Shown: positions 13,101-23,721 of the stretch, in pieces
Numbering within the stretch: the first letter of the stretch is position 1
How the letters are laid out: the number at the start of each line of letters is the position of its first letter
Assembly (NCBI GenBank): GCA_001970855.1
Contig: LSSN01002262.1
Coordinates: forward strand, 1-23,721
DNA length: 23,721 bases
Direction: 5' to 3'
From: Smittium culicis
Lineage: Eukaryota > Kickxellomycota > Harpellomycetes > Harpellales > Legeriomycetaceae
The notes under the pieces: generated by a model
What the model was told of the DNA's origin: nothing
Seen by the model: only the letters and a program-made list of their open reading frames with translations
The model's database searches: none
Translations under genes and position numbers: made by a program

Positions 13101-14229
13101 GGTATTCATAGAGTACTCAAAATCATCAAACTCGATCTATTGATAAAAAAAAAAATAGGAAAAAAAATATGACTAAAGATTTGTAAAGTTATGGCTAAGT
13201 TGTAAAAAATGAAATTTGATGATGTTTTATATTACGGTAATGAATATTTTATCGGTATAAATATAAATATTGGGGATCTTACGTATCTGTTTTGTTTTTT
13301 AATTTCATTTACAGTAGCTATCATACAATCCAGAATTGTTTGCTGAGCTTCGACCATTTTAATAGTCATAGGCTGTTTGTATTCAATAACGTTTATGTCG
13401 TTAGATAAGTTAGCTTTTATTTCGAGTTGAAATCTTGGCCATAAATGAAGTTTCCTGAGCTGAAGAAATTTTAAGTTTTTTTCAACGCCAGAAAAGTCAG
13501 AGTTGAAAATGTGAGGTTTATCGCTGATAGCTTTAATGAAGCCTTCTTGATTTTTTTCGCGATAAATTCTTAAAATAAAAGATACATTTCCTTCTGGAGT
13601 GATACTAACATATATTTAGAATATAATATATGTACATAAAAAGTTCGGCATCATGTATTTAAAAATCACAGGTAAATATAAAGAAAAAAAAGTACCTGTG
13701 GGCGTTATTGATTATTATACCAGTAATCAGGTGTAGAGGGACGATTTCGTTAAGTATGTCGACTAGAAGTATTCTTGAAGTTATAGATATTATCCCACCT
13801 TTTAAGTAAATTTTAGCTCTAAAAAAAATAAAATAAAAGTAAAAATAGCAATGATTAATAAAGAAATAAGAGCTAATAATTTATCAAGGAAAGAGAAGAA
13901 GGAGTAGTTATAAATTCGTTATTAAAAAACTTGGATAATGGGATATAACTGAGGTACCTTTGTATGGAAAGGGTGTCGTTTTTTAGAATGTTTAGAGTTG
14001 GTATAGGGAAGTCGTTTCCAGATTTCAATTGTAGGAGACCTTCACGGAGTCTTTCTTCATCATCAGAGCTGCAGTTGAGGAGGAAAACTAGAGTGTTTTT
14101 TGTAGCGCAAATACGGACCAATTCCAATAAAATTCGTTGGTGGCCTAAACCTTCGCCAATAACACAGAGGGCATCTTCTTTTAAGAGCTTGTCTAAAATT
14201 GCTCTTTGAAATTCTATTAAAGGGATCAT
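10157..14229 (-). CDS. RAD1: DNA repair endonuclease XPF/Rad1 (ERCC4 family)
   Basis: Catalytic subunit of the XPF-ERCC1 (Rad1-Rad10) nuclease, which makes the 5' incision in nucleotide excision repair and acts in crosslink repair and single-strand annealing. Eleven exons: 14229-13958, 13818-13696, 13604-13283, 13136-12849, 12725-12221, 12030-11901, 11832-11589, 11436-11299, 11191-10610, 10524-10429 and 10324-10157. All junctions keep frame and give 955 aa (human 916). The N-terminal half is the degenerate helicase-like part: it starts MIPLIEFQRAILDKLL and includes TSRILLVDIL and WHRVSPKTKQLVSDLRILR, with no Walker A motif. A basic NKRRRTR (about 508-514) in the linker is a likely nuclear localisation signal. 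The ERCC4 nuclease holds VDVREF (D731, R733, E734), GDYVI (from G765) and ERKSVPDL (E776, R777, K778, D782), so the active site is intact. The tail (901-955, LPGVGIANAYKI) is the helix-hairpin-helix domain that pairs with ERCC1/Rad10. The initiator ATG aligns with the family N-terminus. Confidence 0.96.
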
Positions 14230-15379
14230 TGTAGCAAGAAGAAGGTTAGATTCAAAACTTGCATAGAGAATATATTTGATTGTTGTATATTATTCAAGTC
14301 AGTGGAAATAGGATAAGAAGTAAATTTGCCGATTTGGCCCAGAAACTCAATACGATTGGGTATAAATTAGGGAAATCAGTGAGGTACTGTGGTTGCAACT
14401 TATTGGCTAAACCGATTTTGGCAATTAGTATAATTTTTAAATAATTAGATATTTGGATTCAAATATTTTTAATCAACTCAACCTTTCAATACAAAATATG
14501 CTTTATTATGGATTTGTTTTAGCTTATAACTGTCTTTAAATATTCATTAACTATATGATTTGTTTCTTTTTCTATAAATTTAACATTAAATGTGTAGTAA
14601 TAACTTCGCTAATTGAAGGTATAAACTTTCCTCTCGCAAAACATTATCTCTACTAATAACGTTTTGCATTGTAAAAAAAAAAAGAGTAAACGATCTGTAA
14701 TATTAAATCAAGATACGATTTATAACATTTTTACTTTTAAATCCTAATAAATTGCTCTTATGATTTTTCGTTATTGATTCAACGTTTCTTTAAACTTTAT
14801 TATCACTTTAATTTTAAATTTTTACTTGAAATTAGGAAAATGACTAAATAATTATTCGCAAAAATGTTGAATGTAACTTTATTTGTTTACTTTAGAGAAA
14901 TACAGTCAGGAAGCTTAGAGGCTTTATTTTATTCAATTCTGCGATCCTAAAAATTGCTGCGGATCGAAATAAAATAAAGCTATTGGTTAATAATGTTTTG
15001 CCTTTATTTTGAATATTTGATATAACTTTCACTCTCATATTTTATTTTCAAAATAATAATTGTCTGACGTTTCCATTCGATTATTTGTTCTAAGTTTTCA
15101 AAGCTATGATTTAAATGTTGGATTTCTAGCGAATAGGTTCTAGCAATAATTTACATTGTCATTCTAGTGGTCAAATTCGGCTGTATACTCTAAAAAAGAT
15201 GCCTTTTACGAATCTCAATTGGTTCTAATATTTAGATGTATCCTCAATTTCAATACTAATTTAATAAAACCACAAAAGCAAAACTTTGAAATTTGACTTT
15301 TCCACATCCATGGATTAAGTACACTAAAATCACTTCGCTATTGTTAAAAAGTAAACACTCGTTAAAGTCTGATACCTAA
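14230..15379. promoter_or_regulatory. Bidirectional 5' region of XPF and the divergent gene
   Basis: About 1.15 kb lies between the start codons of two divergently transcribed genes, so it should hold both promoters. It is AT-rich with no open frame worth reporting and no tRNA. The only structured element I see is a nested inverted repeat at 14921-14980. No specific transcription factor site can be supported from one sequence alone. Confidence 0.45.
14921..14980. repeat. 60-bp nested inverted repeat
   Basis: The outer arms GCTTTATTTTATT (14921-14933) and AATAAAATAAAGC (14968-14980) are perfect 13-bp complements. Nested inside are CGATCC (14942-14947) and GGATCG (14961-14966), a perfect 6-bp pair around a 13-base loop. 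The spacers between outer and inner stems are unequal (8 and 1 bases), so a folded form would carry a bulge. It lies about 690 bp from the XPF start and 400 bp from the other start. It could be a miniature inverted-repeat remnant or a protein-binding palindrome. Confidence 0.75.
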
Positions 15380-18300
15380 ATGTCAATAACTATGTCTAAA
15401 GAGTTGGACTGTGATTCCAGTGGCTTTTCAAACTGCGATGATAGTCCCAAGTACGCTTTATTTACCCAAGCCGAAACCGATTTCAATATCCTTCAGCCGA
15501 ATTCACAGATATCTTCGCCTGAACTCAATTTAACCCAGTTAGCATCTCAGAATCTACTGGCTTCCAGCAACTTGTTCCCAAACCTTAGCTCTCAAATCGA
15601 TTCTACTCATGAACAGTATCAAAACGCAAATACAACCAAGAGAAAAGGGATTGCTGACATTTTGGAAGCTAAAAACAAAAGGAGAAGGAAAAACAAACAA
15701 AATTCTTACGAAATTAACAAACAAAAATCTATTCTCGATAACGACGATTTGGAATGGCATTCCATCCTTTTTTTAGTCTTCTTCAACTACAAAGTCTTAT
15801 ACTCTAAACCTTTACTCGAGGTATATCCTTTTATATTTACTCTTTTGCCATATATTTAATTAGAATGATAGTTTCTCTTTATTAAAATTTTTATCTAAAA
15901 CCACATAGGATTTACTTAACCAATATAAAACTAGCTCGAAGGCTAGAGCCTTTATCAGAACTACCCCTATATCCTTGTGGGGAGTTTTGTACTCTGAGGA
16001 ACTAAATGATAAAGTTATCTTATACAACCAGGCATATTACCCTAACCAACCCATTTCTATTTTACACCAAGCCGCTCCAAATATAAAAACTAGCAATTTG
16101 TTTTCTTGGTGGGAATTTTTGACCTCCCCTTTAGTTAGCCCAATCACTGATTCGATTTCAAGCCTACTGTTCGAGCAGCTACTAGTAGACTCAAACTTGT
16201 CTAAATCATACATCCCCATTAAATTCGACTTTGCCCTAGATTTTTTCAGTAAATTTATATTCATATTATTATTATATTTACCTACCTTTTATTTTTAACT
16301 TTTATTCCAATGCTTCCCCTATCAATCATTATTTTTAATATTTTAATATTTATGTAATAAATATATGCGATCACTTATAATAATTACGCTCTTCTAACTT
16401 GCATATAAAATAGATTCAAACCCCGACTGCTTAACAACAAAGAATTATAAAACTATTATTAAATTCCTTTTATCAAATATAAGCAACAACTACTCTATTG
16501 GAAAGCTCTTCCCTAAAGTATAAACCATTCTTATTTTTTTTACATACTATCCCTTATCTTAATTTAATTATTCTTAATTTCTATCTATAGGCAATTACTC
16601 TATTATCTCTAGTCGAAAAAGCTGCAAAAAAATTATCAAAAAATTCTGAAATTGATGAATTATCTTCAGAAATAATAAACACTGTGTCCACTATATCTGA
16701 AAAAATTGTTGATAAATTGTAAAGATTATTTATTAATGTTTTATCCTTCTATAAATCTCTCTTTTTTAATAAGTCTACCTAATTTGAGTTTTTTAATCAA
16801 AAAAAAACCTTGTTTCATTTAGGTCTGAATATTTTGCTGAAAATCACAAGTCGAAAGATCAAACTAATAAAAATGCTGAAATAGCTTGGGAAATTGGAAA
16901 AACTTCACTGGTATTAAAAGAAATCCAGCTTCTTAACCTGCTTCTACTCCACTATAAGGACTCTTTTATTGTAGTTAGTAGCAATAGAAAGTACTCAAAA
17001 CTTTTACGATATGTTATCGGATTATTAGGTGCTCCATATCGTGCTATTGTCAGCGGCTCACTCTTGCTACTAACCCAAATTCTTTGCAAAGTTATGGAAC
17101 CCAATTTTAATTCTAATGGCAATTCTAAAGAAATTTCAATGGATCCCAACTGCTCAAATTATCCACTAACTAGACTTATGTGCGCAAAATTATTTGACGC
17201 CTCCCATTTTCCTAGAACCATAAAATTAATATCTGATCTACTTCTAACATGCAACGCGCCATCATTGGGCGATGATATTTCAAACCCCATAAACAATTCT
17301 CCCAATTCTAAACACCATGCCCTTGATTCTTCATTGAAGCTAAGCGCTTCAAACTCTGGATTATTTCCAAATAACGCTTCAAAGATTCCAGTCAAAAATC
17401 GTAAAACTCAACTACTAATAACAGAAAGCTTACAAGTATTGAGTGATTTAGGATCTGTATTTAAACAATTCACCAAACGCAAACAGACTGCATTGCATCT
17501 TGCTAATAACCCAATTTCGCTTGAAACTTCAAGACACCTAGTAAACCAAATATCTGCTGATAAGCGCTTCTTTCACCCAGTTAAGCCACTGTTTTTTTTT
17601 TTAAATATTATTATTCAAACCTATAAAGTTATTAGAATTATTTATTGTACATATATAATACAATTAACAATTTCTTTACTCTTTACCACGCCACTCTTAT
17701 CTACAATACTTTTTTTTTCCGGAATATATAGTGTTTGGTGATTATTAACTCGCTGATTAAAGCTGCAAATGAAAATTCATATGAAAAAATAAAAATATCT
17801 TTCTCTGAAAACGAAGACCCGATAGGCGATTTAAGCTGCAATATTTTAAGCGAAGTGGTTGACATGATTCTTGGAACAATCGACGATCACCAATACACAA
17901 GATCATTACCGTTGCACTTGCAACAGAGCGTCGCCTTAACTGTACAATCTAGCGAGCCAAAAATGATACACTTACAGTCATCAATTAGCGAATCTAACGG
18001 CGGGTGGTGGTTGGAAAATTCTGAAAACAGGCGTGAAGCATCAAGGTTTATAGAGCTTGTACTTAATGGCAAACTAGGCGGAAAAGATGCGAATAATGCT
18101 AGCGTTGACTGCACCGACGATATTTCTGCGATCAAAGAAACTATTCAAAGCAGGGAAGCTCTAATAGAAAACCCAAGTGCTTTAGCTAAAGAGATTATTC
18201 TTGTTATTGGTGGACAGATAGGGTCGTTTTTGGAAATGTCTTTTCCTGAGCGAAGTGTGGAGCCAAGCTTATACTATAAGCATTACATCCAAGACGTGCT

Positions 18301-20912
18301 ATGGAGCGCGGTTCCATTATTCGAGTTTTTGAAATTTTTAGTTTCCAAATGCGGCCACTTGGCTGAAGCTTTTGTTTGGTGGGTTGATGGTCAAAGTAAC
18401 AGTCAAGGCGCGAATATGGGCAGAGTAGGTATAATATCGGATATAAACGAGATTGCTAAGATGCGAAGTGCTGACCTTGACCTTGAACGCAAGCTAATAT
18501 GGCCAAACGATGACCAGACTGAGTGGGAATCAGAAAATAGCAACACTGTAAGTGATATGATTAACCCAAACAGCGAATTGACTAACCCAACCAAGAAGTT
18601 ACCTATAAGGCACGAGTCTATCAATTTTGGGTTTGGGAGAATTGAGAGACGATCTGATAAGTACGACGAGAAGTTTAAAGGTACTTTTGGGTCGGACCTA
18701 GAAATAAGCTTTGATTCTGACACACCGAAAGCCGAATTCAAGCCGGGAAACCGATATTCCGACAAGGAGTATATTGGTGAAATTTTAGTGCCAGCTACTT
18801 GCAGGTCAAATTACATGAGATCTAATGAAGTTTTGCATGGACTTGCTGGAATTAAGGTACGTGCCGAACTACTTATAATTTTGGCGAATGTTATGGTAAT
18901 ATCGAAAGTTAAAAAATTCGGTCATACTGGACATACGCTCGGTGTAAGCGATTTTGGTGATGTTTCGATGAGAAACGCTTTTATAAACGCCAGCGAAAAT
19001 ATACGGGGCCTTGACGATTTCAATAAAAGAGTAGGGGCAAATAGCGAGAAAAAAATCAGTGAAAATGGTAATGATATCAAGAAGAGCATAAGGTATTTAA
19101 GGTATTTGTTGGACGATATGGACACGTTTCCGTTTGTTCCAGGCTACTTATTTGGCCAAACGAGCAACAATTTTATAGTTAGTCCGAGTGAGATTTTGGC
19201 AGAATTGGAGGCGAAGATTAGTGGCAGCATTCTGGGTGAAGATGTTGGAGAGGAAAGCGACAATTTTGCTGATAGAAATTGCGGGAGTAGAAGGGCGATT
19301 AAGAGCTGGGAGACTGTTGTTAGTGTATCGAAGAGTAACCACGAGGAATATATTGAGAGCGTTTGCCATGTGTACTGCCATTTGAGCCGGGAAATAATGA
19401 ATTTGGAAGAAAACGGGGCCAATCTTGCAAGCAAGATCAGTGAATATGAGAAAGAGATAGTTGCGGCTAACGAAGAGAAGATGGGGCATTTGAGCGAAAT
19501 TAGCAGTCTAAGAGGTAATGTAGACTCGCTTAAAGGTGAAATTTCAGACTTGGGGTGTAAGTTGGGCGAAATGGAAGTCGTTCATCAAGAAAAGACAAAA
19601 CTTATAAGTGAGCAGATGGAAAAAATCAAAGAGTAAGCTATTTATGTTAAGTTTTGAAAAAATATACGAATACCATTCATACTACTTACCCATTTGGAAA
19701 TGAGTGAGATACTTTGGTATTCTTTTTTTATTTATTTTCAGTATAATACTTATCAGAATCGCTTTACTTCAAGTACTTATGTATTCAGCGTGCATATTTC
19801 TAATGCAACCCAAACTAATGATAAAATTATGTTTGTAAAGTAAATTTAATTCAATTCAATTTAATTTTTTATGGTATAGGCTCGAAGCCGAGCTGGAGAA
19901 GAAGACTTCGGAGCTTGCAGAAATTGGCGATACCAACGCGCGACTCGTCCGAGAAAGTGAGAGAGCGGCGCTTGAAAACGAGGCGACTAACCAGCGAGCA
20001 ATGCAAACGATCCAGGAACTGGAGGGCCAGCGGCTGGAGAGCGATCGAGTTATTGGCAAGCTGGAGGCGGATTTGATGGGGACGAGACTGGCTAATGATA
20101 AAGTGTGGGCGCTTAACAATGTGCTGGAAGGCGAGAAGGCTAAACTCGGGCATAAACTGGGCAGGATCTTTGAGCTAGTCAAAGTTGTTCACGAGGAAGG
20201 TGTTCGTATCATCGGCGGTGGTGATGATACGCCCAGCTATGCTGAAGGCGGCGCAGTGAGCAAGCTGGAGGGTGACGGCGATACGAATTTGAGCGGCGGG
20301 TTTGCACTCACGAGTCAGGAGACTAATAGCAGCAGCTATAATAGCGGTACCGGCAGGAGCAGCGTCACAGGCGTTGGCCTGAGGGGTATTAGTATTGGCA
20401 GTCCTGATTTTGAGTACAGCTATGAGCACCGACTTGGCGAACGTATTGATGAAGATGTAGTTAGCGACTCGATTCCGTTTACCAAAACTCCTGAGCCGTT
20501 CAACTTGATGGCGAAAAGTGTTGATTTTGGCGAAACTACAAGAGTTTCTTCAAAGTTTCTTGGGACAAGCGAGACATTATTGGATACTTGTGCACGAGCT
20601 GAAGTGACTCCGATTTCGAGAGATATGGGAGCAGCAACAGCAACAGCAACAGTATTAGTAACTGACACGATTAAGACGACTTCTAGAGCAGATGCAGCCA
20701 TAAGGTCTCGACCAGCAGGTGAGCAGGGCCAAAATGATAAGGAGAGTAAAAGCTTGGAGAAACAAACGAATACAGAAGAATCGAGCTTTCTTGGATTAGA
20801 AAGAGGCGGCAGAGGTAGTGGAGTCGGCGTGAACTTCCACGAAAACGGTACTTTCAAAAAGGGTAATTGCGTGGATAGTGGTAGCGATATAGGCTCTAGT
20901 TTGTTTTATTGA
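15380..20912 (+). CDS. Uncharacterised SQ/TQ-cluster, helical-repeat and coiled-coil protein; distant CIP2A-like candidate
   Basis: Seven exons: 15380-15820, 15909-16248, 16414-16517, 16591-16718, 16823-17579, 17732-19632 and 19880-20912. All introns are GT...AG and all junctions keep frame, giving 1567 aa. Residues 1-80 hold five S/T-Q dipeptides (T29, S42, T52, S56, S71), an SQ/TQ cluster of the kind ATM/ATR kinases target. KRK (87-89) and KNKRRRKNK (98-106) resemble a bipartite nuclear localisation signal. Residues about 148-1140 are mostly alpha-helical and Leu-rich, compatible with ARM-type repeats interrupted by polar inserts. Residues about 1142-1331 are a long heptad-like coiled coil, for example IQELEGQRLESDRVIGKLEA. 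The tail (1332-1567) is Ser/Gly/Thr-rich and probably disordered. The order of motifs (QYK near the start of the repeats; KLF; ESLQVLSDL; FFHPCLVIINSL) resembles human CIP2A by eye, as does the ARM-then-coiled-coil layout, but identity is low. The gene model is good; the function is unknown. Confidence 0.72.
20631..20654 (+). repeat. In-frame AGCAAC repeat
   Basis: A short hexanucleotide repeat in the last exon of the coiled-coil gene encodes alternating Ala and Thr (AATATATV). It lies in the low-complexity C-terminal tail and is probably length-variable between strains. Confidence 0.75.
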
Positions 20913-21261
20913 TAGATTATCAACGCATAAAATATAAGAGGGACATACTTAAGACACGTAGATTTATTTACTATTTTAAATAAAGGTGTAAAAAAAAAAT
21001 ATAAAATGGTATAACAAAAGATATTTTTTGAGAGAAGGATAAAAAAAGGAATTATAGAATTAATAATAAAAATAAAAAAGGGGGAGGAGGAGTGGTAGGA
21101 TTAATATAGAGCAAATAAAAAAAGAGTTTTTTTTAGTTAAAATGAGGACAAAAACTTGGCGGTGGAGGTAAGCAGTAAAGGTAAGATAAAAGAGGCGTGA
21201 AGTGGGTGAGGGAGGGAGAAGAATGTTGATTGAAAGTTATTTTTTTAATTAGATTTTATTA
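20913..21261. other. Purine-rich spacer between convergent genes
   Basis: This 349-bp spacer lies between the stop codons of the coiled-coil gene and Rac. The + strand is almost entirely purine plus T, with G/A-rich runs such as GGGGGAGGAGGAG near 21080 and GGGTGAGGGAGGGAG near 21203. It therefore reads as polypyrimidine on the Rac-sense strand. No gene is visible; it must contain both 3' ends. Confidence 0.6.
21255..21260 (-). terminator. Polyadenylation signal candidate for Rac
   Basis: AATAAA is read on the minus strand immediately after the Rac stop codon. It would be unusually close to the stop (within 10 bases), and in AT-rich DNA the hexamer is common by chance, so it may not be the signal used. 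Confidence 0.3.
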
Positions 21262-22151
<890 letters not shown>

Positions 22152-23721
22152 TTCGAAAAGGGAATGTATGAGAATAAGGTTGAAGTCGGATAGTAAAAAA
22201 GAAGTGAGATGAGAGAAAACGCTAAGATATGAAATAAAAGAATTAGAAATTTTTGGCAAGGATAAAAAAGTTTTGGGGTAGTTAAGAATCGGGGGAGGAG
22301 AAATTTGAGAGATGTGAAGTGGAGGAGGGCAAAAGATGATAGAGATAGTGGGAGAATGTAGAGAAAGGCAGTTTTTTTTTTTTGTAAGGAATGGGAGGAG
22401 AGTGGTTTAAAAAAAGCCTAGAAGTATTGAAATATATATTGTAGATATATAAGAGGCTATTGTTTAAATATTTAGGAATAAAGAGATAATCTAGAGAGCA
22501 GCAGACAAAGTGAAGGCAAAAAGAGGTGAAAAAGTTTTAAATTTTGTAATTGAGCTTAAAAATAAAAAAGACAAACAAAAAATAAAAGCCAAAAAACTCG
22601 AATAATGGCAGGAATAAATGCAAACAATAAACATATCCATTATAGGAAAACCAAACTTTTTAATTTCTGCAAATTCTCATTCTCGCCTAATTTTCCCCTT
22701 ATTAGCACATATTCCCCTTTTATCTGCTATTATACCTGCAAACTCTCGGCTCTTAATAGAAGTCGCTATATTGCCTCCGCCATCACCCCCACCACTGTTG
22801 ACTTTTCGTTTTCTGCTATACCTTACCCACCACTGTTGACTTTTTGTTGTCTGCTATATTTTCCCCGCCAGCTCCACTGCCTCTCTAATCATTACCTTTT
22901 TTATTATACCTTCACTGCCCAGCCTAAACTCGCTAAGTCTAAAATTCCTTGACTGGTTGACTGGTTGGCTGGCGATATTTACACGGGCTTTCTATTGGAA
23001 GGGCCAGATACTATAAGCCAATCGATATTAGATTATTTGTTTATACCAAATTATGCGGTCTACACTTATTTACATAGACTGATAATATGGCCTTATTATA
23101 GCTGTGCTTTTTATGGTATTCCTCTCTAAATTGCGTTTATTATCCACCTCACTTCTGCTTCCAATTGGTCTAGTCCAAACTTTTGATTATCTTTTTTGAT
23201 GCCCTTTCAATAAAAAGCCCTAATTACTGGCCATCCACTAATGTACATTTGCCCTCCCTCACACTCCATGATCCTATAATCCCCACTGTCTTAATCAGGG
23301 ATATCTCATCTTGAGCAATCACCACTAGTTTACTCTCACACCATCCAACTACTAGATAATTACATCTATTTATTGGCTAACTCCATAATTGCTATGGTCT
23401 GTATCAGATAATTGGAGCTATTAGTATTGGCCTATAATAGTCTGGCCAACCAGAAACAAGTAGATCATCTATTGAAGCCCATTGTCGAGAATTTAAGAGT
23501 GCCACATTACTTTATGCCGAATTCAAGAGCCAGCAAAGCTTTTGATTCGCGTGCTCTATTTTTACAGAACTCCAGCCTGACTGAGTTTTCAGCAACACCC
23601 AAATATACCAGCTATTACTAATTAATTGAAGTTTCAGCTCTACAATCGCCCCCTTATTACCCAAAAAAAAAAAAAAAAGGCCAAAATAGCCCAGAATCAC
23701 ACGCCTTTGTCATTCACCCCT
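22152..23721. other. Rac upstream region and less AT-rich flank
   Basis: The first 450 bases are the Rac 5' side, strongly purine-rich on + and so CT-rich on the sense strand. From about 22600 the composition shifts to a more balanced mix than any other intergenic part of the window. An ATG-initiated frame at 22605-22952 (115 aa) has a Pro/Ser/Phe/Tyr-rich translation overlapping a degenerate tandem repeat and matches nothing I recognise. Another frame at 23412-23621 begins at TTG. I do not call either as a gene. The edge near 23620-23675 resembles a retroelement polypurine-tract junction on the minus strand. Confidence 0.45.
22788..22863. repeat. Degenerate 38-bp tandem repeat
   Basis: Two adjacent copies (22788-22825 and 22826-22863) share CCCACCACTGTTGACTTTT, then diverge slightly, then share CTGCTATA. 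Related GCTATA plus C-rich fragments just before and just after look like decayed partial copies. The array lies upstream of Rac in non-coding DNA. Confidence 0.75.

Noticed and set aside
19856..20857. Long minus-strand frames opposite the last exons of the coiled-coil gene
   Set aside because: They mirror the GC-rich sense codons, overlap each other in different frames and resemble no protein family.
22605..22952. 115-codon ATG frame upstream of Rac
   Set aside because: It overlaps a degenerate tandem repeat, and a second long frame covers the same bases in another phase, as expected of C/T-rich repeat DNA. No family resemblance.
23412..23621. 69-codon frame near the right edge
   Set aside because: It starts at TTG and has no recognisable motif; could be a remnant but cannot be supported.

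Overview
The window looks like nuclear DNA of an intron-rich, very AT-rich eukaryote, most likely an early-diverging (zygomycete-grade) fungus. Four multi-exon genes can be rebuilt exon by exon. Their introns are 64-247 bp, have GT...AG ends, and keep the reading frame at every junction. The intergenic DNA is A/T-dominated with long homopolymers. A canonical Rac GTPase is present, which Saccharomyces lacks, and there is a mitochondrial presequence protease. Microsporidia are unlikely because the window has many introns and a mitochondrial peptidase. The Harpellales/Kickxellomycotina level is a guess; I cannot place the species.

Layout. 1-4627: about 4.6 kb with no gene I can support. 4628-8397 (+): presequence protease of the PreP/Cym1 (M16C) family, six or seven exons; its start codon appears to be assembled across an intron. 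8398-10156: AT-rich spacer between convergent genes. 10157-14229 (-): XPF/Rad1 structure-specific endonuclease subunit, 11 exons, complete at 955 aa. 14230-15379: shared 5' region of a divergent pair, holding a nested 60-bp inverted repeat. 15380-20912 (+): a 1567-aa protein in seven exons with an SQ/TQ cluster, a bipartite nuclear localisation signal, an alpha-helical (probably ARM-like) body and a long C-terminal coiled coil. A distant relation to CIP2A is suggested by eye but not proven. 20913-21261: short purine-rich spacer. 21262-22151 (-): Rac GTPase, four exons, 192 aa. 22152-23721: Rac promoter side, then a less AT-rich segment with a degenerate 38-bp tandem repeat and a possible retroelement edge.

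How the genes relate. The presequence protease works in the mitochondrial matrix and Rac at membranes; I see no functional link between them. The one suggestive pair is XPF and the divergent SQ/TQ-cluster coiled-coil gene. XPF is a DNA-repair nuclease, and its neighbour carries a cluster of potential ATM/ATR target sites plus a nuclear localisation signal, so a genome-maintenance role is a reasonable hypothesis. No CRISPR array, tRNA, rRNA or intact mobile element was found. Apart from the uncharacterised 1567-aa protein I see no clear new system.
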